Assembly (NCBI RefSeq): GCF_000204055.1 | Contig: NW_006768789.1 | Location: forward strand, 1,004,409 to 1,068,408 | Length of the DNA: 64,000 bases | Source of the DNA: Melampsora larici-populina 98AG31 | Taxonomy: Eukaryota > Basidiomycota > Pucciniomycetes > Pucciniales > Melampsoraceae | Direction: 5' to 3' | Shown here: positions 43,974-55,880 of the stretch, piece after piece | Numbering within the stretch: position 1 is the first letter of the stretch | Layout of the letters: the number at the start of each line of letters is the position of its first letter | Position numbers and translations under genes: made by a program | The notes under the pieces: model-generated | What the model was told of the DNA's origin: nothing | Databases searched by the model: none | What the model saw: the letters and a program-made list of their open reading frames with translations, nothing else

Positions 43974-46253
43974 ATGCCGATTGAAGTTCCTGTATCAGCA
44001 TCATGGATCAAACCACCTAGCAAAAGCTGTACCATATGGACTGGTTTCCAAGCTTTAGACAAACGTAATAACGGACGACGACTTGCTAAGTGCATGAGCT
44101 GCAACTCAGTGATGGACGGAAAGCCAGCCAAACTTTATCTTCATATCACCCAAGACTGCAAGTCCGTCTCGGCCTCCGACAAATTGGCATATGAGGAACT
44201 TGAGCTAATCCGAACTGGAAAAGACACACCCTCAACAGCCGATATGAACAATCAAAGCCGCGAGATGTCTGAAACTTCAGACACCTCTTTGATCAAGCGA
44301 CCCAAGATTCAGCACGACTTCAGTCTATTCTTCAAGCATCGTAAACCAGATAAAGTCCAAGAAACTTATGAACTTTTGCTCAAAGCTTTGATTACTGGCC
44401 ATGTGCCCTTTTGGTTCCTTCAAAATCCGTCTTTCCAAGCTTTTCAACAAAGTATCTCGATTACACCATACACTCCTGCCTCCCGATTCATCATGATGGA
44501 TACGGTTCTTCCTTGACTTCATGCTGCGTATTCGGTCAAAACCAAGGCTGAACTCAAGCAACAAACCAATCTCACCATCTCGCTTGATGGATGGTCTGAC
44601 TGCTCACGCAACAGTGTCTATGCTCTCCTCCTCCTTTGTGGTACAAGTTTCAAAAAATTGATCGATGTATTAGATCTTGATGATGTTCGACACACCTCTG
44701 AAAACATCTTGGTGGCTTTGAAAGACGTCCTCGATGGACAAGGTGTCACCTGGGAACAAATCGGTGCCATTGTCACCGATTCTCCTAGCTCAATGATCAA
44801 ATTACGTGTTGGTTTCAAATGTCCCTTTATTTATACATTAACATTTCCAACTGACAATGTTTCCTTTACACAAAATGGTGAACACCGAGTTCAATCATGT
44901 TATTCCATTGGCATGTTGCTTACATGTATTCAATCACATTGCAAAAAAGGTGGTTGCACATGTGGATATGAAAGGAACGGTCGAAATCGATCGAGCACTA
45001 GTTAACTTTTTCAGCTCGTCAAGCTTTTGGAGTCACAAGCTGTTGAAATGGCGAAAAAAAGAGGGTGTTGCTCATGGTCTTTGTACATTCTGTGAATCTA
45101 GGTGGTATTCAATGGCTAAAGTTGCAATGTCCGTGGAAAGCCACGAAAAAGGATTTCAAAGCTGTCTTGCGATGTTAAGGGACAAATCGGTACCGACTTC
45201 GAACATCAACAAAAACATCATCATTGCAATTGAAAATCGCGATCATTTTACCTCAAACTCAATCCTGGTTAAGCTTCTTCGACCTATTGTGAATGCTATC
45301 GGCCAATTAGAAAAAGCAAACACCTCAGTTGGAGATATTTGGAAGGAGATCGGTACTGTCTATCAGCAACTTCTAGCGATTGATCTTTCCAGCTATCCAC
45401 GATTCGAACCCTTCAAAGCTCACTGCTTGCAAGTCTTACACGAGCATGCCAAACTATTCAACGAACCAATATATATAGTTGGATTCTTCTTAAACCCTAT
45501 GTTTCGTCAAGTTGCTGTTTCAAAGGCCTTTACAATCGATGATATAATCAAGATGATCATATCTTTAGCAAAATCCTGGAACTACAAGAAGGCTGATGCC
45601 TTAAGCCTTCGTGAGCAAGTGTTACACTACTTTAGCGGTGTTGGAATATTTCGTGTTTCAACAAAACGTAAGTGTATCTATTTTTCTTTGTAATATTTCT
45701 ATTAACTGATATGTTTGACACTACAGTTAACCACCCAATCGACTTCTGGCTTGCTCTTCCAACAACTCCACAAACCTTTCAACTCAAAACCTTTGCGATC
45801 CGAGTGAACGAGCTTGTTGCCCATGCTGTAGGCGTTGAAAGCATATTCTCGATGATGGGTGCCACCAAAACTAAAAATCGCCATTCCATGAAGATATCTA
45901 CTTTAAAGATGATCTCACAAATCGAGCTCAGTGTGAAGGATGAGCACGCCGCTGCTAAAGTCTATCAAAAAGATGTTGAGAAAAGCAAGAACAACAATGA
46001 CGACACTCACGATGGAGCAATCTTCACAGGAATTGATGATTTACAAGAATTTGAGCAAGGAGTCTTTGCCCTTCATGCTTTGGCTGAAGAGGAAGACGAT
46101 GAAACTCGTGACCACTGGGGATTCATTGATACCCTTTTTGATTTCACTAACTTCACTCGCAATCCAACCATAGACTCGATTAATAAAGATACCTCTAACA
46201 CTCAAGGAGAGAGCGATAACGAGTCATGGGACATGGATGATATATGTATTTGA
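43974..46253 (+). pseudogene. hAT transposase with BED finger, one in-frame stop
   Basis: Exons 43974-44807, 44890-45667, 45727-46253 (2,139 nt, in phase). The first intron's acceptor is uncertain. The N-terminus has a BED-type finger (KCMSCNSVM ... HITQDC). Then a DUF659-like catalytic region (TISLDGWSD, IGAIVTDSPSSM, IPLACCLHVFNHIAKKV) and a C-terminal hAT dimerisation region (HPIDFWLALP, FAIRVNELVAHAVGVESIFSMM) with an acidic tail. A TGA at 44514-44516 after MDTVLP breaks the frame; translation on both sides is in register, so it is a point nonsense change (CGA would fit). The copy is probably inactive unless read through. Confidence 0.88.
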
Positions 46254-46541
46254 CTACTCCAATAGTCTTTATATTTTGTTATATTTCATTTTATTTGTCT
46301 CGCGCCTCAGCCAAACTGATAGTTACTTTTTTTTGTCTTATTAGGGTGTTTTCCTACTTGTCTGACAACTTTTGCGACCCCAGCCAAACCCCTGATAGTT
46401 GTTTTTTGGCTCAATACATGTTTTTTTCTCGCTCCTCTGGCGCCTTTCGCGCCCCCAGCCAAACCGGGCGCGCCCAGCCTGTACAGGCGCGCCTCAGGCG
46501 CTCCCTTTTTGAAAAGTCGCGCCCACCGCGTGACACAAGTG

Positions 46542-48001
46542 AGCAATGAGAGCTGACAAGTGATCACACAGAAGGGAGATGAGTGGCTCAGAAAATTCAT
46601 TCAGGTGTCGAGGTTTGGATCACATGGGATTGTTAAGAAATATCATGAAGGTCACGTTGAGCAGAAGAGCAATCCATAGTAGATTTTTCGCGCTCTTTGT
46701 GTCTGACCACTGTGTTGAGCCTCAAACTTAGACAAATCCTGTGGTCTTGTTTGTATGCATAAAGAGATGAGCTTCCATCCATGCCATTGAAGAACTGCCC
46801 CTAAACAGGCTGGCAGAATAGCCAAAGAGAGAGGAGTCGAGCGTCACCACATATCATCATAGTACAATTTATACACAAGGAGTGAAGTAGTGCAAAAATC
46901 TTCTTCGAAGAACAATCAATGGCAATCATGGAACATGACCCAAAGCTCTGTTGTAGTTTGATTCATTCACAAGATATTACCAAACAGTGAGGGACAGTGA
47001 TGTGACTTCTCAAGAATAGGATAAACGGCAAAAGATATAGAACGTGTCTTTCAAATTCTATTATTTAACACCCATTTGATCATCATCCTGATTATACTGA
47101 CTGATCTTGATATTTATATACTAAATTTCATTTATATTTGAAATTTGATAACCCTACCAGAGTTATTTCGACTTGGCAATGCTATTTGAATCGACAGATA
47201 CCAATGTAACATGTTTGGCGAATGATTTGAAGCAAAACAAGCTACTGAATCTTTCTGGTTTATCAAAGTGGGGTATCTCTTTTGAATCATTCTCAATTAA
47301 CATACTTGAAGTATTTGGTGGGACATGAATGATTGGTAAAATCATAATCCATTCTTGTGTCAAAGAACCATGTGATTGATATTTGGGCCAAAAGTGGTGT
47401 CGCTATAGAACTACATACTCCAAATTGATCAATTAATATAGCTGTCAATCCATTTTCTTTGATGTGGTCTTATTTCTTCAGCACGGGTCCCATTTGAATA
47501 TCTTTTAATCCGATTTAATTTGGTGAATTGGGATGGACAAAGCTCTTCAAAAGGTATGATGAGTCAGTCCAATCAATCGAGTTTGAACTCCTCACCGTGA
47601 ATTATTGGGTTGTGAATGTATGGATGATGTTCATGAATTGATTAAAAATACCAGAGGCCGTGGGACTTTGTTAAGTATGACCAGGAGCAGTGGAGGCTAC
47701 CGGCTGCTACCGGGCAAAGGTTCGTTGTTAAAGTTTACAATCTGTCGGTGAATTAATCCTCAGATTGATTTGTGTATCATGTGATCCGATGATGACCTCA
47801 TTGATGACCATGACGCCATTTCGCATAACAACAACACCTTGGTTTTACCATGAACAGATTGGAGAGGTTGTCGGTTAGATATAAATTACCTTGACTTCTC
47901 CTACTCTTTTCTCTTCTTTCATCCTTCCTATTCCTCGCGAATTCCTTGATCTCATCCTCTCACAAACTTTCTAAATTTCCATTCAAACCAAACTTCCCAA
48001 A
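46542..48001. other. Intergenic region upstream of the CsbD-like gene
   Basis: 1.46 kb, no gene supported. A TATA-like TATAAAT at 47880-47886 lies about 115 bp before the ATG at 48002, followed by a pyrimidine-rich (CTT-rich) leader, a usual fungal core-promoter arrangement. Confidence 0.6.
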
Positions 48002-48604
48002 ATGTCTTCATCAAATGAACCTTCAAAAACTTCTGGAAACTTCAACAGCATCGTTGAGTCTCACTCACTTTCCTTCGTACTTACAAGTTGAAATCCTCAT
48101 TTCTTCGCATAAGGCTGATTAATTGCACTTTATAACTAGGTGGGTGGTTTGAAAGAACAAGTCGGAGCTGCTGTCGGCAACCAATCTCTTGAAACATCTG
48201 GAGCCGAACAAAAAGCTAAGGGAGACGCTGAGGTATACGTTTGCCTAACTTGTTGATGTCGGGTTTGATTCTAACCTTGAGTTTGTCTACTGATAGTACA
48301 AGGCAGCACAGGCAGAGGGATACGTTGAGGGCACAAAAGACCGAGTAGGTGGAAAGGTGAGTTTTCAGAAGCCTCACCATACAAGACATGGTGATACAAG
48401 TGTACTAATGATTTGAGGTCACTCAGGTTGACAACATCGTGGGCGCTGTGACGGGTGACAAATCTAAGCAACTTGAGGGACAGGCCCGCAATGTATGTTT
48501 CATGAGCTCTTGCTTCACGCACTTTTTGAGCCCATCTAACTTTCTTGTTTTGGAATGGGTGCTTTTAGGAGAAAGGAAATGCCCAACAAGAGCTCAACTC
48601 TTAA
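48002..48604 (+). CDS. CsbD-like small stress protein (101 aa)
   Basis: Five exons: 48002-48052, 48140-48232, 48297-48356, 48427-48492, 48569-48604; 306 nt, in phase. The protein is small, hydrophilic and helical, with repeats of the CsbD pattern: VGGLKEQVGAAVGNQSLETS, GYVEGTKDRVGGK, then VDNIVGAVTGDKSKQLEGQARN. CsbD-like proteins are abundant stress-response proteins in bacteria and fungi. A Ustilago relative was described as a cruciform/mismatch DNA-recognising protein, so that role is possible but unproven here. No signal peptide; cytosolic or nuclear. The many small exons leave the repeats roughly exon-aligned. Confidence 0.85.
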
Positions 48605-50344
48605 AGATGATCGAAACTAGGTTAATTTCTTCATTATATTTCTCGATAGTTTCTGTTGAACTACTTTTGCTACGTGTTTTATTACAAGCAGAATAATGTC
48701 CTATCTAGAACACCGTTCTGAATCGCATGGATGAATGTAATATATACAATGTCTGAGTTATGACCTTTGAAATCTTCAATTATTTGGTACTGCATCAAAT
48801 TGAGACTGTAGCCAGATCGTGGAGAGAGTCCCTAACACCCGAAAGGTCGTTGTGCTATAGTCAAATGACGCAAGAGTGGGTCTTTTGAGTCAGACAGCTC
48901 GTTCTCTTGAATAGACTTACACGCGCTTTCAAGATTCAAGTCAATTTTGCAAGATCGTACAAGGTCTATCGTCTTTGTCTCACCAATGAACTAAATCATG
49001 AGGGAAGTGCTTGGTTTGAACATAACCTGACAGTCAATAGCAGGCCAAAGGGCTGACCCGAATTGATGGGATTGACGATGCACGAAGCTGACCCTACATA
49101 TCTCTCGTGAGCCTGTCAAACAGGACTATCATTCTGTTGCGTTGTTGTAGGCCATGTAGATCAGTAAATTCTTAATCCCATGTGTTGCGTCAATTATCGT
49201 TTCATACATTTTCCAACAAGGCCTCATTTTCTCGCATCGAACTGGAGTGACAGTCTGAGACGCTGGAGTGCGAGATCTCAAACCGGCTTGCACGATGTAA
49301 TGTAATTAGTGCATTTGTTCTCTTCCTAGATCTTTCGAATTTCTCCTTCAGGAGTTTATAGGAATTTGAGAGAGATGGATTCGTTTGATTTGTGATTGGG
49401 AGAAGCGCGCATCTGGATCAGTTCGAACTGCAGAAATCAGGCCGTTTCGAAAGTGGGGAGAGGAGGTAATGAGGGATTGTCACAATTTTGGTTCTTTGTA
49501 TGCTTGGAGGAGATAAGCTTTGGAGTGGTTGTTTATCGTTGTTCATGGGATTCGAGGGGATAAGTTGTAATTCTGACGCGCTGCTGGTCTGAGTTGCACA
49601 AACCGGTATGCCCATCGGATTCGAGCGCATCATCAGGGGTTTCACCTCAAGACTCACGAACCAGGTGGCTGATTGTCTCAAGTTGCGGTATCGAACAAAA
49701 CTGTTTGGACGGATTTTTGATCGACCACCTCGATATGCATCGTGTTTCCATATCCATATGTAGATATCTTTCGGGATAACATTCGATGGAACAGTCAACC
49801 GTCTATCACTCAGACCCTATGAAAAGCATCAGTTTCTCGATCACTCAAATCGCGAGTCTCATGACTTACGGATTCATGTTGAAGTTCGTTTCTAATTTCA
49901 TACGTTAAGGTACTTTCTTCAGAAACCGCATGCTGAATCTCATGCGTTGAAGTGCTCTCTTTAGACTTCACCACATCGGTCCCACAAATTTGGCGAGGAA
50001 GGGCTCCCCACACACCCAGAAGACGAACGATATTCGAATTATCGAGGGCAAAGTGGAGACAAAGGCCGAGATTTGTCACTTCAAGGAACTTTAGGGATCT
50101 CTCCGGTGTTTCAAAAAATGGGTAGGTGACCTTATATAATCGCAGCTTCATCGCGCCCAATGGAAAGCTTTCCCCAACCCACTCGCCTGTTTTGTACTCT
50201 GTCTACCTAGGCTTACGTTATGGCTCCATCAGAGATTTTAGTTCGCAGATCCATTATCCATTTTGAACACTCAATTTGAGAAATACAAAGCTAACTAGCT
50301 ATGCTACTCTTTTGGATGGTTCTTGACAGATTGGAAGCGAAACG
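48605..50344. other. Intergenic region with one doubtful minus-strand ORF
   Basis: Between the CsbD-like gene and glutamate decarboxylase. Apart from the weak hypothetical at 49810-50151 nothing coding is supported. The end is the promoter side of the decarboxylase gene. Confidence 0.5.
49810..50151 (-). CDS. Hypothetical protein (doubtful)
   Basis: About 113 aa from ATG 50151 (MKLRLYKVTYPFFETPERS). Its C-terminal half has an imperfect internal repeat of the form EST.T.EI....SEEST (ESTSTHEIQ, ESTLTYEIR, ESVSHETR). No family is recognised, no splice partner is obvious, and it may be chance. Listed only because the internal repeat is non-random. Confidence 0.2.
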   Translation of the reverse strand: MKLRLYKVTYPFFETPERSLKFLEVTNLGLCLHFALDNSNIVRLLGVWGALPRQICGTDVVKSKESTSTHEIQHAVSEESTLTYEIRNELQHESVSHETRDLSDRETDAFHRV

Positions 50345-53300
50345 ATGATGGATTCTGTGAGGGCAAATGGATATCAGTGAGCGGATCGATATCAGTATTT
50401 CTGTTTACCTAGTGTTGTCCATCCACGCCGAGAGCGAACACTATCTGACGTATCTTTCTTCCAGGAAACCGCCAGGAAAGATAGGAATGGTCAAGCCTGG
50501 GAGATACTGCACTCGATATTGTGAATAAATTTCAAGCAGAAGGTTTCAATTACTTGAAATTCTGATAGATTTTTTCCTAATTCTGATCGATTTTTCCCTC
50601 TATCACGTCAACATCTTAGTAAACCAAGAGCTGCCAAAATTAAAATTGGCAGAGAAAGGCATCGATGCTGATGGTGCATATCAAATCATCCATGATGTCA
50701 GTCTTCTTATCTCTTGAATTATAAGATATTCTTTAAGCTCGTAAAAACTGATGCGGTCTTTGTCTCTTGGGAGATATCATCAGATTTTGGATGGGGATGG
50801 GAAGGAAAACACCAACTTGGCGGCCTTTGTGCACACCTGGGCCCCAGTGAGTCACTCTCCACGTACCTCTTCTGAAAAGCGTGCTCTGGTAGTGTTTGTA
50901 ACCTCTGTCTCCTTCATTATAGCCTCAAGCGACAAAGCTATGCATGGAAAACATTGGGAAAAATTTAATCGAGCAGGTTTGTATCACGCGTCCTTTTCTT
51001 TCTTCATAGCAGTGCAATCATAAATTGTCTTTCGCGTCCTGATATATTTTGTTCGGCTTTAACACTTGATCATCGGTTAGGATGAATATCCCAAGACAGA
51101 AGTAAGTTTTCCTCCACGGTCTTGGGATCTAGAAGAGGATCAAAACCTCCTTACAGCCTAATTACCTTGTAGGTTCTACATGGAAGATGTTTAAATATAG
51201 TCGCAGACTTGTGGCATGCACCGCAGTCTGTAGATGCTATAGGTACGAATTACGAAATTAGTATTTGAATTACTTCAGATCGGAAGCTCATTTTTTGTTT
51301 TGGATAGGTACTGCAACCACCGGATCCTCGGAAGGTGTGCTTTTGGGTGGCTTATGTATGAAGAAAAAGTGGCAAGATAGACGTAGAGCTGCTGGAAAGT
51401 CGTTGTACGAGCCTGGTCCGAATATTGTGATGGGTGCAAAGTAAGTCATCAGAATCTCAGTCGCAAATTCTACGAATCTTTTCCTTTGACTTATGCATAA
51501 CGATGAACTACAGTGCTCAGATCGCACTGAAGAAATTCCCTACTTATTTCGATGTCGAGATGAGATTGGTGCCTGTTTCGGCAGAAACTAACTATTGCCT
51601 TGACCCAAGAAGTGCGATGGAATATATGTTAGCTTGACTTCCATATCACAAAGTTGAAAATAATTCACTTGCCGCTAATCTAACCCTCCTCACATTTTTT
51701 TCAGCGACGAAAATACTATCGGGATGTAAGCGTTGTTGATCAATTGACTAATGTTTTATACTGATGAGTTCATTTTTGATCTGCCCTCTAGTTTTATGAT
51801 CCTTGGTAGCACGTATACAGGACATTACGAACCAATCAAGGAGATGTCAGACATCCTTGACATCTATGAGAGTCAGACCGGAATCTCAATTCCGATTCAT
51901 GTCGATGCAGTGAGTACAAACAATTACTTTCACTTCGCTACCAGTTGCAATAACAGATGCTTACACTGTATGGCATGATGTGTAGGCTTCCGGAGGGTTT
52001 CTTGCTCCTTTTGTTCATCCTGACTTACTATGGGATTTCCGTATCCCAAGAGTGGTATCGATCAATGCCTCTGGTCACAAATTTGGTTTGACGTACATCG
52101 GCTGTGGTTGGGTCATCTGGCGTGACAGTGCACATTTTCCGGAAGATATGATCTTTGAAATGAGATATGTAAGTAGTCTCAAATCATGCAGAATGGCAAA
52201 CGCTGTGTTTCGGTTCAGAAATGCTCACATACATTGGCCATTGGACTTATCCCTTCAAGCTTGGATCTTTACAATACTCTTTGTCATTAAATTTTTCACG
52301 TCCTGCACACCCTGTCATCAATCAATATTTCAATTTTCTTCAAATGGGCTTTGAAGGTTATAAGGCAATTGCTTTGGCAGATTTATCTAACGCAAGGTTA
52401 TTATCACGAGCCTTAGAGAAAAGCGGGTACTTCAAAGTCGTCTCAGATGTGCATCGCAAGAAGACTGATATAGGAAAGCCCAGAGGGAAGACATTTGGCT
52501 GTACTGATGTAGATGTGAGAATAGATCTTCCAAATTGAGATATCTATTCATCGGTAGAAATCTGTTCTGAAACCGCTCATGACTGCAATAGTTCGAGGAA
52601 TACGTCGAAGCCTTGCCTTTAGTCGCTTTTGGATGGAGTGATGAATTCAAGGCGAAGGTATGTTTTATCGCTCACGTGACCTTAATGCATGATTCTGTAG
52701 GTTGTCATCGAAATCACATTTTATCTTGCTCATTTTGTAGTACCCTCATCTGAAGCAGAAGTGGATTCAAAGTAAGCGGCTTTTACCGGTTCACATCTAT
52801 CTCTAGAAGCTCTCAATTTTGATCATGAAAACATTGGAATGTACAAACTTAGCTTTATTGCGCGCAAAAGGCTGGATCTGTAAGTCATTTCAAACCGATA
52901 TCTAGCTCCATTGGGCACCAGGACCTTTTAACTCATCCGAGGACTTGTTATTTCTGATTCGTCAGCGCCCAATTATGCACTCCCACCGGATTCCGAAAAC
53001 GAAGAAGTCTTACGCATGGTGATTCGAGAATCTATATCAGAGGAGCTCATTGGTAAGCGCAAAGCTCTACAGGTATCTCTTTTCGCTATCACCTTGAGTG
53101 GCTAGCTGACGTAGTGAACCAGAGCACATTTTCGGGTCGTTGATTGAAATTACAAGGGATTTGGTTCGTAGCACTCTAATTGCTGAATATTTCTTTGGAA
53201 GTGTCTCACCCAATGTCTAATTCATGAATCCTCTTTTCCTGTTTACTTTGCATCATCTCAGATCAAAGAAGGTGGCCCTACCACCGCGTTGGGAAACGGT

Positions 53301-53406
53301 TGGCATGACTAGATCACTCCCTCAGAAATCAATCACAGAAAGCAGGAAAATGAGGTCTTGGAAACATGAAGGAACTTCACATTCAGTATGCGTTGAAGTG
53401 AAATAA
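50345..53406 (+). CDS. Glutamate decarboxylase, PLP-dependent (528 aa, 19 exons)
   Basis: Exon starts: 50345, 50465, 50620, 50784, 50923, 51081, 51173, 51308, 51514, 51705, 51792, 51986, 52260, 52592, 52741, 52853, 52966, 53123, 53269. The sum is 1,587 nt, in phase at every join. Converts glutamate to GABA and CO2 in the cytosol. Family blocks: [60 protein letters not shown]. The PLP lysine lies in [12 protein letters not shown]. It ends [33 protein letters not shown], and NYALPPDSE. The last exon has two possible acceptors. The one at 53268 gives a basic, Trp-containing tail ending near HSVCVEVK, like calmodulin-binding GAD tails; the one at 53261 gives a short tail stopping at 53312. Nineteen exons, several of only 21-31 nt, is dense even for a rust gene. 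Confidence 0.93.
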
Positions 53407-54717
53407 GAAATTTGGGCTCCTGATCCAGTGCTTACTCACTGGGCTGTCAAGCTGCTCACCAGCGGTGTGATTAGGTTTCTCTTCATCTTCTTATATCTCA
53501 TGTACGAATTAGGAATCAAATAAGACATGCAAATGCCACATAAACACGAATTTTTCTGTCTTTGAACGATAACTTCATTTGTCAGGTTTTCGAGGAGACA
53601 CACTTGCGCGTAAGCTCAAAAAAGAATAATCAGGACATTCATAGAAATACAGGAGACTGGAGGAGGGTTAGAAATTTGGAAAATTGTCTCTCTTTTCCGA
53701 ACAAACAAGATAAGAAAAAAGAAGGCAAACATCCTCCTGTATCCGCACATGACCTTTAAACAAGATAACAAACTTCATATATCACACTTCCAAGGGATAG
53801 AAGATATTTTGAGTGCATCTCTCAATACTGCCTGATATTAATGTTTAATTGTCATACAAAATAAAATCTCAAGGAAGTCATTCAGCCGATTCAGAACACT
53901 TGGCAAACCCATACAATGGTTCTTTCTCAGCTTCATCTTCATCTCCATCTTTTTCAATTTGTTCATGATGATTTAGTTTCTTGAATCTTCTACTTAAAGC
54001 GTTTCGATGAAAAGATTTATCTTGACTTCCAAGATACACCTGGGATGCCATCAAAACCTCATGGGCTCAGGATGGCCGAGGTGTGGTACATGAAATTGAC
54101 CCTAAAGATAAAATTCAGCGTCACTTTCGAAGTTCTGAAAGTGTTCTCGTCACTGTGTATGATAGATGAAATCTCTGAGCCTGAAAGGTGTGTGAGATGA
54201 CGAGGTAGACTTTCACGTGAAAGCAAAAGATCGCTTCATCCTTCATCACACCTCCCTATGAACTCAATATTCTTTTAGTAATCACAAAGATTGGAGATGT
54301 TGGGAAACTATGCGCAAGAGGTCAAATGGGGCACCACATATTTGGTTTGATGTCAAGGTTTTGTAGTCCACAAACACATGTTTGCCGATGAATTATCAAT
54401 CACAAGGAGTTAAGCGAAACGAAAATGTGCGCGAAACAATTTATAGGCCTGTCAAGCAAGGAGGCTTTTTGTTGAGAAACACTTCAAAGGAGAACAGCGC
54501 AGTATAAATAAGAAAACAGAAACAGAAACAGAATTGTTCATTGTATCACATCAAAATCATTTGAGTTCATAAGATAAAATCTATAATGTGACACGCGCAG
54601 AAGGTCAAAAAATAAAGTCAGCATGAGAACAAATACAAAATGATGAATGATCAATAACAAACCATCATAAAAGTCCAGGAAAAGTCATAAAACGATTTCG
54701 AAGCTCAATCTGACCGC
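53407..54717. other. Intergenic region, no gene supported
   Basis: 1.3 kb between the decarboxylase stop and the end of the secreted-protein gene. Short simple repeats (AACAGAAACAG near 54515) only. Confidence 0.6.
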
Positions 54718-55244
54718 TCAAACAGCATTCGTGTCCTAAAATGCAAAGGAGACAGCAGGAGGAGAGGTCAGGATTCAAGAAACATAGGATCAATCCAAAG
54801 GAAATGAATTGAAAGACTTACTGATTTCAAGTCTTGCTCATTCAAGGTATATATAGAAGGGCCATAAAGACCGTTGAATCCACTCAGGTAGGAGTTGTAA
54901 AATCGATTGACGGCATTTGGGCATCCAAAGTACGAACCACAGTTCCCCCATTGGTAACCACTCCCGAAATAAGAGTTGCAAAGACCGGCAAAACCATTTG
55001 TATACATAAGACTGTTATAGTAACTGGAAGTGAATGGCATACCGCCTGAGAAAACATTGTTGATACCGCCAAAACACTTTTGTTGAATAGCTTTCTCCTT
55101 GATGCTGCCATCCGCAACAACCTCCTCAGTTCCCGCTCGACGAGTCAAGATAGCGGGAGGATCAAGACTAGAAGATCGCGTAGGTAAAGCCACAACAGCC
55201 TGGAAGACACACAACAAAGATAAGAGTGGGAGAGTGAAATGCAT
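54718..55244 (-). CDS. Small secreted protein, effector-like candidate (146 aa)
   Basis: Exons 55244-54822 and 54735-54718 (441 nt, in phase); the second exon encodes only five residues (DTNAV) and the stop. A clear signal peptide (MHFTLPLLSLLCVFQAVVALP) is followed by a short pro-region with a Kex2-like LTRRAG site near residue 35. The mature part is rich in Gly, Asn, Tyr, Phe and Ser with cysteines at about 57, 89, 102 and 107, giving possible disulphides. No domain is recognised. Small, secreted, aromatic- and Cys-containing proteins are typical effector candidates or wall proteins in rusts; function cannot be read from the sequence. Confidence 0.8.
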
Positions 55245-55797
55245 GATGAGATTGGTTTGTAAATGAGCTGATTAAAGACTAATTGAAGATTTTGATGTTA
55301 ATAGTTGATAGTAAAAGGTCGTAAAGCTAGCACAGTTTTAGCAAGACTTTTGTAGTGAAGAGTGGATTGGATGAGGAGTGAGAAGGAATGAAAAACAAGC
55401 CTTGAGGTGCTGCTTTTATAGCCGAATCCTTTTGTCATGTTGAGTGATGAGGCATTGTACATCCTGCAGCTTTCACTCTGGTGGCCCCATTCGTCCCGGT
55501 GCGCTCCAAGTGAGGAGCAAGTAGAAAGCTACCCACCCACCCGGCCGATTGGTGGGAAGCTCCTGAGTCCTGCCGGTGCTGTGCTGCCAAGAATACTCCT
55601 TCGACCTATGACATCTATGTATTATACACCACGGTCCAATCATGACATCGGGCCAATATCAGGTGTTTTTTGCAACATCGGAAGGAGATGTGGCTGATTT
55701 CGGTTGATTGCTCACAGAGGAGGTGGAGGAGGTTGCTCCGATGAGAAGAGCTCAAGAAATTGCTTGACACCTTCCGGCGCCACCTCCTGTCAAGGAT
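55245..55797. other. Promoter side of the secreted-protein gene and LINE target flank
   Basis: No gene. Includes the TATA box at 55412-55421. The end (TCAGTTAAGAGAT from 55798) is the target duplication of the LINE. Confidence 0.6.
55412..55421 (-). promoter_or_regulatory. TATA box of the secreted-protein gene
   Basis: Minus-strand CTATAAAAGC, a consensus TATAAAA about 170 bp before the ATG at 55244. Strong TATA boxes are usual for highly or conditionally expressed fungal secreted proteins. Confidence 0.55.
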
Positions 55798-55806
55798 TCA
55801 GTTAAG

Positions 55807-55810
<4 letters not shown>

Positions 55811-55843
<33 letters not shown>
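55811..55843 (-). other. LINE poly(A) tail (T run on the plus strand)
   Basis: 33 consecutive T directly after the target duplication on the plus strand. Read with the LINE (minus), it is the 3' A tail. Confidence 0.85.
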
Positions 55844-55846
<3 letters not shown>

Positions 55847-55880
55847 TGCTTTTGATTTCACATATTGCACTAATTGACTA

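Larger units (their letters stand above)
43732..46533 (+). mobile_element. hAT-superfamily DNA transposon (2,802 bp)
   Basis: Flanked by a perfect 8-bp duplication CACAAGTG (43724-43731 and 46534-46541). Terminal inverted repeats TCATGCGGTGGGCGCG and, inverted, TCACGCGGTGGGCGCG differ at one of 16 positions. One transposase gene fills the middle. Both subterminal zones (43745-43830 and 46440-46520) are strongly GC-rich and carry repeated GGCGCGCC/GGGCGCGCCC boxes, unlike the AT-rich interior. Confidence 0.93.
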
